The notes under the pieces are model-generated. The model was given only the letters and a program-made list of their open reading frames with translations, did not search any database and was not told the origin of the DNA. A program made the position numbers and the translations under genes. A stretch of DNA of 15,910 nt from Haloferacaceae archaeon (GTDB lineage Archaea; Halobacteriota; Halobacteria; Halobacteriales; Haloferacaceae): NCBI GenBank assembly GCA_003554115.1, contig PWFE01000035.1, forward strand, positions 1 through 15,910. Reading direction: 5' to 3'. Shown here piece by piece: positions 7,403 through 13,133 of this stretch. Each line of letters opens with the position of its first letter. The first letter of the stretch is position 1.

Positions 7403-7855
7403 ATGTACCACAACATTCTGGTACCGACTGATGGCAGTGCTGCCGCCAAAAGCGCCATCAGCCATGCCGTCGACATTGCGAGCGTCTGTGAGGCGACAAT
7501 CCATGGCTTGCATGTGATCCCAACTGCCGACCTTCGCATCCGGCCGAAAAGTAAGACCGCAAAACGCCTTGCGGCTGGCGAGTTCGATGCGGTTCCCGAG
7601 GCCCATACGTATGGCAAAAATGCGACCCATGAGGTTGTCGCCGCAGCCACCGAGGCCGACCTCCCGGCAACACAGGCGATTACTGCGGGACGGCCCTACG
7701 CCGAGATTATCGAGTATGCTCGCGAGAACGAGATTGATCTGATCGTGATGGGCCGACGCGGCCACACCGGGGTGGGACGGCTGCTGTTGGGCAGTACCAC
7801 CGAACGCGTAATCAGAAATACCTCGATTCCGGTGTTGACGACTGATGTGACATAA
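7403..7855 (+). CDS. Universal stress protein (UspA) family protein
   Basis: A single-domain 150-residue Usp protein. The start is MYHNILVPTDGS, the standard first strand and Walker A-like loop of the family. The ATP-binding signature near the C-terminus is complete: GRRGHTGVGRLLLGS (G-x2-G-x9-G-S), followed by TTERVIRNTSIPVL. It should therefore belong to the ATP-binding class, whose members dimerise and modulate stress or metabolic responses; the target is unknown. It follows acs by 87 bases on the same strand. With no strong TATA box in the gap, it may be co-transcribed or controlled through the overlapping inverted repeats there. In many archaea Usp proteins sit beside transporters or metabolic enzymes, and here the neighbour suggests an acetate or energy link, which is an inference. 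It converges on the MinD-like gene with 46 bases between them. Confidence 0.9.
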   Translation: MYHNILVPTDGSAAAKSAISHAVDIASVCEATIHGLHVIPTADLRIRPKSKTAKRLAAGEFDAVPEAHTYGKNATHEVVAAATEADLPATQAITAGRPYAEIIEYARENEIDLIVMGRRGHTGVGRLLLGSTTERVIRNTSIPVLTTDVT

Positions 7856-7901
7856 CTCAGTGGTCGACACGACGGGTACGTCTCGGACGAAAAGAGGCCG
7901 C

Positions 7902-8816
7902 TTAGGATGATTCGCCTTTGCGTTTGACGAACTCGAATCCACCGTCGTCGGCCTCACCGGTCGACAGCGTGTTGTCTTCGAGCGGTCGCGTTTCGCCATC
8001 GAGGTTGTCAGGATCGGCGCTGGCAGCCGATTCGGCGATCTGTTCGGCGTTCTGGAGATCGCTCACACCTCCGGTGCCAAGTACTGTTTCAGTGTCGTCT
8101 TGATCTGGTGCCGACAAGATTAGCGAGTCGGCAATCTTCTGGTAGGCCGTAGCCGCAGGGCTCTCAGGGTCGTACGCCGTGACGGGCTGGCTCATGTCTT
8201 GGGCTTCAGCGACCGTTGGATCTTCGGGCACCGAACCGATGAGGGTCGTCCCAAGGAAACTCGCCAGCCGATCCGGTGGTGGGGCCTTGCCGGAGCCTGC
8301 CCGGACGAAGACAACGCCGCCGACGGTGCCGTTGACGCGGCCGGCCAGCTCAATTGTCTTTTTCGCATCCCGGATCGAGGCCACCCGTGGCGTTGATACA
8401 ATAATGACCTCGTCGGCGATTCGAAGTGGATAGATCGTCTCCGGCGAGACGCCCGCGGCGGTATCAAGAATCACCCAGTCGTAGGCTGGTCGGAGGCTTC
8501 GGACCACGGGTGCGAGCGCGGCAACGTTGATCGCGTTGAAATCAGCGAGTTCCGTTCCCGCCGGAAGAACGTGGAAGCGCTCGTCGACCGCATACAGTGC
8601 GTCAGTTGTGGTGACTGTCCCCGAGAGCACATCGTGGAGGGTTCGGTCGGGTTCGAACTGCAGGAAGTCGACGACGTTGGCCATCGCCAGATCCATCTCG
8701 ACGATGGCGACCGTCTGGCCAGCCCCGGCGAGTGCAACACCGAGGTTGACTGCGGTAGTGGTTTTGCCAACGCCGCCTTTTGCGCCGGCGACTGCGAGGA
8801 CACGGCCGTCTGCCAT
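7902..8816 (-). CDS. MinD/ParA-family ATPase with acidic C-terminal tail
   Basis: A 304-residue deviant Walker-A ATPase. KGGVGKTT at 13-20 carries the signature lysine (K13) and the phosphate-binding lysine (K18). VAIVEMDLAMANVVDFL contains the switch I aspartate D41, and YDWVILDTAAG is Walker B with D117. VSTPRVASIRDAKKTIEL is also typical of the family. These ATPases form ATP-dependent dimers that position other machinery. Haloarchaea have several paralogues, some linked to archaellum and chemosensory-array placement; which paralogue this is cannot be fixed here. The last about 70 residues (from about 235) are acidic and apparently disordered, and there is no bacterial-type membrane-targeting amphipathic helix at the end. 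A TATA box (TTTATA) is 25-30 bases upstream, giving a leaderless start. No ParB-like partner or MinE is adjacent. A zinc-ribbon protein gene lies 63 bases upstream on the same strand. Confidence 0.88.
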   Translation of the reverse strand: MADGRVLAVAGAKGGVGKTTTAVNLGVALAGAGQTVAIVEMDLAMANVVDFLQFEPDRTLHDVLSGTVTTTDALYAVDERFHVLPAGTELADFNAINVAALAPVVRSLRPAYDWVILDTAAGVSPETIYPLRIADEVIIVSTPRVASIRDAKKTIELAGRVNGTVGGVVFVRAGSGKAPPPDRLASFLGTTLIGSVPEDPTVAEAQDMSQPVTAYDPESPAATAYQKIADSLILSAPDQDDTETVLGTGGVSDLQNAEQIAESAASADPDNLDGETRPLEDNTLSTGEADDGGFEFVKRKGESS

Positions 8817-8839
8817 ACCATCCGGTCGTGACGACAGCG

Positions 8840-8847
8840 ATATAAAT
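8840..8847 (-). promoter_or_regulatory. TATA box of the MinD-like gene
   Basis: A strong TTTATATC box on the minus strand is centred about 28 bases upstream of ATG 8816. It shows the gene has its own promoter within the 63-base gap. Confidence 0.65.
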
Positions 8848-8879
8848 CCACGTTCTCGAAAATCACCGTTGAGAACAGC

Positions 8880-9203
8880 CTACAGGTAGGCCGCATCCCA
8901 CTGGGTTGGCTTGCGTTCGTTGCCACACTCGGTACAGACGAGCCGACCCATGGGATCCATGCCGACGGCCGTACTCTCACAGGTTCCGCAGAGATACCCA
9001 TAGCGGTCCGAACGCGATGGATCGGTGTACACAGGATACAGACCACCGCGTGAGCCACGCTCAGGATTGTCTGGGTCGATGTACAACTGCCTGCCGCTGT
9101 CAGTTACCGGCTCGGTCTGTGAGACCGAATCAAGCTCCTTGTAGTGGCGCGAAGTCGACTCTCCGACAGGGGTGTGGGTGTCTGTTGATGAGCGGAAATC
9201 CAT
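8880..9203 (-). CDS. Small haloarchaeal zinc-ribbon protein (possibly DUF5816)
   Basis: A 107-residue protein starting MDFRSSTDTH from ATG 9203. Two cysteine pairs, CGTC and CTEC, are 18 residues apart near the C-terminus (YGYLCGTC...MGRLVCTECGN), forming a probable zinc ribbon. Upstream of them is a motif-rich part with LYIDPDNPERGSRGGLYPVY. The N-terminal 40 residues look disordered. I recall haloarchaeal family DUF5816 as having this layout, but the assignment is from memory and not certain. A GTG at 9218 would add 5 residues. The ATG is preferred because CTTTTTAG at 9228-9235 is then 25-30 bases upstream. Such ribbons often bind nucleic acid or protein partners; no function is claimed. 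The MinD-like gene follows on the same strand. Confidence 0.8.
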   Translation of the reverse strand: MDFRSSTDTHTPVGESTSRHYKELDSVSQTEPVTDSGRQLYIDPDNPERGSRGGLYPVYTDPSRSDRYGYLCGTCESTAVGMDPMGRLVCTECGNERKPTQWDAAYL

Positions 9204-9227
9204 GGTACCAAACACCACACCAAACTA

Positions 9228-9235
9228 CTAAAAAG
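9228..9235 (-). promoter_or_regulatory. TATA box of the zinc-ribbon gene
   Basis: CTTTTTAG on the minus strand lies about 27 bases before ATG 9203. It decides the start in favour of the ATG over the upstream GTG. Confidence 0.5.
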
Positions 9236-9286
9236 CACGCACATTCAGTAAAAATCTGAAATCTGTTGAGTAGGGTGTTTTTAACC

Positions 9287-9329
9287 CAGATAAAACTTTA
9301 TATACTGGTGTACAAACCTGATTTATCTG
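9287..9329. repeat. AT-rich inverted repeat CAGATAAA...TTTATCTG
   Basis: Perfect 8-base arms (9287-9294 and 9322-9329) enclose 27 bases that include CTTTATATAC (9296-9305) and a central GGTGTACAAACC with partial symmetry. It lies in a 169-base non-coding stretch between the small cox-cluster gene (stop at 9373) and the zinc-ribbon gene. The TATA-like core inside it could drive transcription in either direction. It could be an operator, a bidirectional terminator for the 9373 gene, or the promoter of a small RNA. No coding potential was seen in 9236-9372. Confidence 0.45.
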
Positions 9330-9372
9330 TATGATTTAAAACCAACGACATCGGTCTGCCAGTAACACGCTA

Positions 9373-9654
9373 TCAGTCGTGTGGTGGCTCCTCAGGGCCC
9401 GGCGAGGCGTCGTCGACACGGTCGGAGACGACTTTCACCGAGACGAGCAGGATCCCTAACACCAGCCCAATCGTCAGCGCGCCGTAGGCTGCCAACCCCA
9501 GCGGTGTGGCGGGAAACTCGATCAGAAACAGAAACCGAGGTGGGTTGATCTCGCCGACGACGGTTGCAGCCAGATAGCCAGCCACGCCAGTAAAGGCGAC
9601 AATGATGAGATACAGCCCGACGACGACTCGTTGACCGCGCAGTCCGGAAGGCAC
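9373..9654 (-). CDS. Small two-helix membrane protein of the cox cluster (possibly DUF7520)
   Basis: A 93-residue protein with two predicted membrane helices: about residues 9-33 (VVVGLYLIIVAFTGVAGYLA) and about 50-75 (LGLAAYGALTIGLVLGILLV). They are joined by a loop containing NPPRFLFLIEFPATPLG, and the protein ends in a short acidic tail (VDDASPGPEEPPHD). Small proteins of this shape are annotated as 'cox cluster protein' beside coxA in other haloarchaea, probably family DUF7520; this is recalled and unchecked. The start is GTG, forced by an in-frame TGA two codons upstream and the lack of any ATG. It lies downstream of coxA on the same strand, separated by 287 bases that hold a divergent micro-ORF. 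A role in oxidase assembly or copper or heme delivery would be inference; no metal-binding motif is visible. Confidence 0.72.
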   Translation of the reverse strand: MPSGLRGQRVVVGLYLIIVAFTGVAGYLAATVVGEINPPRFLFLIEFPATPLGLAAYGALTIGLVLGILLVSVKVVSDRVDDASPGPEEPPHD

Positions 9655-9671
9655 GACTCAACGGTGTGGGT

Positions 9672-9686
9672 CCACTGAATTAGTGG
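9672..9686. promoter_or_regulatory. Inverted repeat CCACT-N5-AGTGG overlapping a weak promoter
   Basis: Five-base arms lie upstream of the GTG at 9654 and overlap the A/T-rich ACTAATTCA, the best candidate TATA region for that gene. The site also lies about 50-65 bases upstream of the divergent 27-codon ORF. Short arms make this a weak call. Confidence 0.25.
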
Positions 9687-9736
9687 TTTCGACCGTCGAC
9701 CGACGCCGTTTTGCGGATCGCTCCCGAACGCCGCGT

Positions 9737-9820
9737 ATGGATGACAGAGATCTGCTGGGGATCGTACTGGCCGGCATCGCACTGATGATGTTCGTCACCG
9801 GCATCGTGCTGGTGATGTAA
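9737..9820 (+). CDS. 27-residue single-helix membrane microprotein in the cox locus
   Basis: ATG 9737 to TAA 9818-9820 encodes 27 residues. They begin MDDRDLLGIVLAGIALM and continue with MFVTGIVLVM, giving a charged five-residue N-terminus followed by one uninterrupted hydrophobic helix of about 21 residues. This is the layout of single-helix accessory subunits of respiratory complexes, such as the very small third subunit of the Thermus ba3 oxidase. It is divergent from the two-helix gene at 9654 and lies 122 bases past the 3' end of coxA on the opposite strand. A weak TTTTG box is about 27 bases upstream. The ORF is short enough to occur by chance. The clean start, the helix, and third-position G/C bias in much of it argue for a real gene. 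I know no family name for it. Confidence 0.5.
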   Translation: MDDRDLLGIVLAGIALMMFVTGIVLVM

Positions 9821-9941
9821 GTCACGCCACACGCTTTTGTAGTGTCTACTTGCTTGCGGAACTCACTGACCTCGTCCAACTGAGCCGACGGCGAGAGAGC
9901 TCTGTTCAGTTTTCGATGGCCGAAAAAATTGATCGTGTCGA

Positions 9942-11777
9942 CTACGCTTCGGGCTCGCTGTCGACGGATTCGTCGCTCGCAGTGGTTTCGGTGTCAGTGT
10001 CGGCGTCCGTCTCGCCGTTAGGTTGACCACCATCAGTTGCGACCTCCTCAGGTTCTTCGCCACCGTCGGTGGCGATCTGGGTTTCGAGCTTCTGGTTGAA
10101 CCACTGCCATTCGACAGTGTTGACGCCGCTTTCTTCGAGATTCCATGGGTCGCCGCTTTCGACACGTTTGCCTTCGAACCATGAGCTAACCATGTTCCAG
10201 ACCCAGATGAGCTGACCGACGAAGATGATCAGCGCGCCGATTGTTGCGATCTGATTGAGCGTGACGAACTGCGACAGATACGAGGCGTAGCGTCGTGGCA
10301 TGCCGCCGTAGCCCAGCAGAATCATCGCAAAGAACGTGATGTTGGTACCAACCATCGACAGCCAGAAGTGGGCTTTACCGAGGCTGGCCTGATACATTCG
10401 CCCAGTGACAAGCGGGAACCAATAATAGATGCCCGCAAAGCCGGCGAAGGCGATCGCGCCCATCACGATGTAGTGGAAGTGGCCCACCACGTAGTAGGTG
10501 TCGTGCAAGACGAGGTCGACCGGGATCGATGCGAGGAAGACGCCGGTGACACCGCCGATAATGAAGTTCGAAACGAAACCGATACAGAACAACATCGGCG
10601 TGGTCAGGCGAATCCGGCCGTTCCACAGCGTCGTAATCCAGTTAAACGTCTTGACCGCCGAGGGAATCGCAATCGCCATCGAGACCGCCATAAAGGAGGC
10701 CCGAAGGCGTGGGTCGATGCCGGTTGCGAACATGTGGTGAGCCCACACACCGAACGAGAGCACACCGATGGCGAGCGTTGAGTACACAACGAATTTGAAT
10801 CCAAACAGCTGTCGACCCGCAAACCGCGGCAGGACGTACGAAACGATTCCCATCATCGGCAAGACGAGAATGTAGACTTCAGGGTGGCCGAAGAACCAAA
10901 ACAGGTGCTGCCAGAGCAGCGAGCCACCGTCGGTGAGGAAGAAGGCCGTCCCGAAGTTCCGGTCGGCAAGCAACATGACGAGTGCGCTACCCAAAAGCGG
11001 GAAGGCGAACAGAATGAGTCCCGACTGGGTGAGAATCGTCCACGAGAAGATATCGAGATTTGCCCACGTAACCTCGTCGCCACGCTGGGTGAAGATTGTC
11101 GCAATGAAGTTAATTGCGCCCATCGTCGCAGCAACCCCAGAGAGGTGCAGGCCAAGCAGCATCATGTCGACGCCCGCCCCACCGACTTGGTCGCCGCCGA
11201 CGCCGGCCGACAGTGGGGTGTACATCGTCCAGGCGGTCTGGGCGGGTTCGAACAGGCCGAGCGGCTGGGCGAAAAAGCCTGCCCAGATCATCAGGGCTGC
11301 CGGCGGCAGCAGCCAGAAGGCGATGGCGTTGATCCGGGGGAACGCCATATCGTCCGCGCCAATAATCAGCGGAATGAGATAGTTGGCGAACGCCGCGATA
11401 ATCGGCGTACCGAACAGAAACAGCATCGTGATGCCGTGGCTCGTCATCAACGAGTTGTACATCTGTGCGCCCATCAACGAGTTTGTCGTCACCAGATCAA
11501 TCCGCATGGCGACGACCATCAGTCCACCGACAACGAACGCAAAAATCCCATACAGCCCGTACAGAATGCCGATATCCTTGTGGTCGACGGTTGTCAACCA
11601 ACGAATGAGTCCGGCTGGCTTTTCTTCTTCGACATATCCTGAGTCCTCGACAAAAGAGCCACCTCCACCCACGGGACTGTAGGATCGCCAGTTTTCGATC
11701 CGTGTGAGCCACGTGGCGACGGCGACGAGGAATATCCCCATCAACACCGTCAGGACGATTTGCGCACTAATATCCAT
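9942..11777 (-). CDS. coxA: Cytochrome c oxidase (heme-copper oxidase) subunit I, A1 type
   Basis: A 611-residue catalytic subunit that reduces O2 to water and pumps protons. Ligands are intact: H114 (SHGITM) and H435 for the low-spin heme, H433 for the active-site heme, and H298, H347 and H348 for CuB. The cross-linked tyrosine is Y302 in GHPEVY. E300 in the same motif makes it an A1-type enzyme. The D-channel aspartate D143 (GADDMAF) and K-channel lysine K376 (PSAVKTFNW) are present, so both proton paths look functional. An extra N-terminal helix (about 4-24) and a linker precede the canonical helix starting at TTVDHKDIGILYG. The last about 60 residues form an acidic tail (TDGGEEPEEVATDGG, then repeated D/T/E). 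Leaderless start from ATG 11777 behind TTTACC. Subunit II with CuA is not in the window, so the natural electron donor (halocyanin or cytochrome) cannot be read here. Upstream on the same strand are two small membrane-protein genes. Confidence 0.95.
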   Translation of the reverse strand: MDISAQIVLTVLMGIFLVAVATWLTRIENWRSYSPVGGGGSFVEDSGYVEEEKPAGLIRWLTTVDHKDIGILYGLYGIFAFVVGGLMVVAMRIDLVTTNSLMGAQMYNSLMTSHGITMLFLFGTPIIAAFANYLIPLIIGADDMAFPRINAIAFWLLPPAALMIWAGFFAQPLGLFEPAQTAWTMYTPLSAGVGGDQVGGAGVDMMLLGLHLSGVAATMGAINFIATIFTQRGDEVTWANLDIFSWTILTQSGLILFAFPLLGSALVMLLADRNFGTAFFLTDGGSLLWQHLFWFFGHPEVYILVLPMMGIVSYVLPRFAGRQLFGFKFVVYSTLAIGVLSFGVWAHHMFATGIDPRLRASFMAVSMAIAIPSAVKTFNWITTLWNGRIRLTTPMLFCIGFVSNFIIGGVTGVFLASIPVDLVLHDTYYVVGHFHYIVMGAIAFAGFAGIYYWFPLVTGRMYQASLGKAHFWLSMVGTNITFFAMILLGYGGMPRRYASYLSQFVTLNQIATIGALIIFVGQLIWVWNMVSSWFEGKRVESGDPWNLEESGVNTVEWQWFNQKLETQIATDGGEEPEEVATDGGQPNGETDADTDTETTASDESVDSEPEA

Positions 11778-11798
11778 ACACTGAGTCTGGTATTGCAG

Positions 11799-11804
11799 GG
11801 TAAA
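11799..11804 (-). promoter_or_regulatory. coxA TATA box
   Basis: TTTACC on the minus strand lies about 25 bases before ATG 11777. It shows coxA can be transcribed separately from the upstream cluster genes. Confidence 0.5.
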
Positions 11805-11810
11805 GAATGG

Positions 11811-11823
11811 TTCGACTATCGAA
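11811..11823. promoter_or_regulatory. Inverted repeat TTCGA-N3-TCGAA upstream of the coxA TATA box
   Basis: Five-base arms with a 3-base spacer lie directly upstream of the coxA TATA/BRE position, where an activator could sit. Outer bases extend it imperfectly (G-T, then G-C). Confidence 0.28.
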
Positions 11824-11850
11824 TCAAACGCTCACCACTGTCAGCACGGG

Positions 11851-12336
11851 CTATTCGTTTGTAGCCGCTGTGTCGTCTTCGCTGTCCGTCTCGTCATCAC
11901 CCTCGTCATCACCCTCGTTGTCGCTATCGGCTTCAGTATCGACTCGGGTGTCGACCCCGTCGTCGCTCTCAGTGTCGACCTCACCCTCGCCGTCCGGCTC
12001 CACGGAGGCATCAGCAGTCTCCGTATCTTTGGCTGCTACGTCGCTGTCGCCATGTTCGTGGATCGGTTGGGCCCCTTCGAGGCCGGCTTGGCCCTGTGGA
12101 TAGACGGTTGCCCGTTTTTCATCGCCAGCGATGGCTTTGCCCGAAACGTAGGTCAACACGGCAAGGGCGACGAACATGCTGCCCATGATTGCAAGCATCA
12201 GTCCTGAAAAGCGAGGATCGAATCCCCACGGGTCGTACAGCACGAACGCAGCGATGAAAAAGAAGATGATCCCTAATGGAATGAAGTTCACCATCAGATC
12301 GAGGATCGTCTCTTTGTCGAAGATTTCGGCTTCCAT
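11851..12336 (-). CDS. DUF6684-type small membrane protein of the cox cluster
   Basis: A 161-residue protein from ATG 12336. Residues 1-75 hold two membrane helices: VNFIPLGIIFFFIAAFVLYD and GLMLAIMGSMFVALAVLTY. They are separated by PWGFDPRFSG, and the second is followed by the strongly motif-like SGKAIAGDEKRATVYPQGQA. I recognise this core as the haloarchaeal cox-cluster family DUF6684, from memory. The last about 70 residues are an acidic, low-complexity tail (GDDEGDDETDSEDD) that roughly doubles the usual length. HEHG at the junction could bind a metal but is not a known motif. The upstream in-frame ATG at 12405 is rejected because the extra 23 residues run back over the end of the next gene and a TATA-like box lies about 26 bases before 12336. 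It is 40 bases downstream of the next cluster gene and 73 bases upstream of coxA, so probably part of one regulated unit. Confidence 0.82.
   Translation of the reverse strand: MEAEIFDKETILDLMVNFIPLGIIFFFIAAFVLYDPWGFDPRFSGLMLAIMGSMFVALAVLTYVSGKAIAGDEKRATVYPQGQAGLEGAQPIHEHGDSDVAAKDTETADASVEPDGEGEVDTESDDGVDTRVDTEADSDNEGDDEGDDETDSEDDTAATNE
11891..11914. repeat. 12-base tandem duplication within the acidic tail
   Basis: Two adjacent exact copies of a 12-base unit (11891-11902 and 11903-11914) encode repeated Gly-Asp-Asp-Glu in the DUF6684-type protein. This is consistent with the tail growing by slippage. Confidence 0.6.
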
Positions 12337-12357
12337 ACCAGACGGTGGGGGAGCCCG

Positions 12358-12366
12358 CCCAAATAG
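12358..12366 (-). promoter_or_regulatory. TATA-like box of the DUF6684-type gene
   Basis: CTATTTGGG on the minus strand is about 26 bases upstream of ATG 12336, in the 40-base gap between genes. This is a weak consensus match. Confidence 0.3.
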
Positions 12367-12376
12367 GTTAGTGGTT

Positions 12377-12754
12377 TCAGACTGGCAGTTGGCGCTTTGG
12401 CACAAAGAGCTTGCCAGCGACGACTCCTGCCAGTAGGATCGCCCCGCTTGTAATCAACGCGTACGCGCGGAGGGTGAGGTCGACGCCGACCTGTGTGTCG
12501 CCGTACAACACGCCAGCGCCTGCGAGAAACAGTAGCCCGGCCATCACCGACAGTGCTGTCCACGGTTTGGCGATGTAGCCGGCCTCCTGAAGAATACCGG
12601 CGATACAGCCACAGAACAACAGCAGGCCACCGACAGCTACCGGAAAGATGTTGAACACGAGCCCCAACTCGGAGATCGGCACCCCGAGTGCGATAAACAG
12701 TGGCCACGGGCTCGCCTTCCGGTACTGCTCGCTGAGCCCTGGTGTCTCTTCCAT
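12377..12754 (-). CDS. Four-helix membrane protein of the cox cluster (DUF7541-type)
   Basis: A 125-residue membrane protein. The N-terminus has the distinctive EETPGLSEQYRKASPWPLF, then probable helices at about 18-36 (LFIALGVPISELGLVF), 37-57 (FPVAVGGLLLFCGCIAGIL), 65-83 (PWTALSVMAGLLFLAGAGVL) and 95-117 (AYALITSGAILLAGVVAG). I recall the same N-terminal signature in haloarchaeal 'cox cluster protein' entries now under DUF7541; this is not checked. It is the first gene of a minus-strand series 12754 to 9942 (this gene, DUF6684-type, coxA). A weak box (GTTTCTTAG at 12776-12784) sits about 26 bases upstream. It has two cysteines (FCGC) inside a helix; whether they bind copper during oxidase assembly is speculation. 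Confidence 0.8.
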   Translation of the reverse strand: MEETPGLSEQYRKASPWPLFIALGVPISELGLVFNIFPVAVGGLLLFCGCIAGILQEAGYIAKPWTALSVMAGLLFLAGAGVLYGDTQVGVDLTLRAYALITSGAILLAGVVAGKLFVPKRQLPV

Positions 12755-12809
12755 ACTCCGTAGATGTGATCCACCCTAAGAAACGCTTCGAAACACCAGC
12801 CAACCGACC

Positions 12810-13010
12810 TTACTGAATGTTGAGTCCCTGTCGACTCAAGAATGCTGAGACGGCCTTGATTTCGACAGGACTGCCGATAATCCGACACCAGTCGTCACCG
12901 TCGACAACAGAGACCGTGAACTCGGTCGTCACCTGCTCGCGGAGGCCGTTGAGTGACTGAGAGGGCAAGACGATCTGTGTGCTATCGCGGAGACTGGCGG
13001 GGTTCGGCAT
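12810..13010 (-). CDS. Conserved-looking 66-residue haloarchaeal protein
   Basis: A soluble 66-residue protein (ATG 13010, stop at 12810). It begins MPNPASLRDSTQIVLPSQ and ends with EIKAVSAFLSRQGLNIQ; its centre is EFTVSVVDGDDWCRIIGSP. The predicted pattern is a short helix, a strand, a helix and two strands (TVSVVDGDD, CRIIGS), then a final helix, resembling small alpha/beta RNA-binding folds of the KH type. I do not claim that fold. Similar short proteins are present in other haloarchaea, possibly the entry called VNG_1110C family; the memory is uncertain. It has its own TATA box (TTATATG at 13039-13045). It is divergent from the DRG GTPase gene, with 123 bases between starts, so co-regulation with a translation-linked GTPase is plausible. 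The cox cluster ends 55 bases downstream of its stop. Confidence 0.75.
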   Translation of the reverse strand: MPNPASLRDSTQIVLPSQSLNGLREQVTTEFTVSVVDGDDWCRIIGSPVEIKAVSAFLSRQGLNIQ

Positions 13011-13038
13011 GCCGACGGTCTAGACGTTCTGAGAGTGA

Positions 13039-13045
13039 CATATAA
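13039..13045 (-). promoter_or_regulatory. TATA box of the 66-residue protein gene
   Basis: TTATATG on the minus strand is centred about 32 bases upstream of ATG 13010, allowing a leader of only a few bases. Confidence 0.5.
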
Positions 13046-13102
13046 TCGTATCGAAGTCTGTCTACTCGCCCCCAGCGGAGCCAAACTCGCCGAGTCAACA
13101 GG

Positions 13103-13109
13103 TTTTTCG
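13103..13109 (+). promoter_or_regulatory. TATA box of the DRG GTPase gene
   Basis: TTTTTCG is centred about 28 bases upstream of ATG 13134. This supports the MGLEEEIESI start over the in-frame upstream start at 13035. Confidence 0.5.
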
Positions 13110-13133
13110 ACGGCGACGGCCGAGTGGCTCCTA

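Noticed and set aside
9331..9372. Possible small plus-strand gene downstream of the inverted repeat
   Set aside because: The only ATG (9331) meets a stop after one sense codon; no open frame of meaningful length in the stretch.
10884..11642. 252-codon open frame opposite coxA
   Set aside because: coxA has intact ligands across the whole span, and the antisense translation is a charged sequence without domains.
11891..12000. Repeated CGTCATC-like units resembling a short repeat array or CRISPR
   Set aside because: They are codon repeats for Asp/Glu/Gly in a coding tail, have no spacers, and no cas genes are present.
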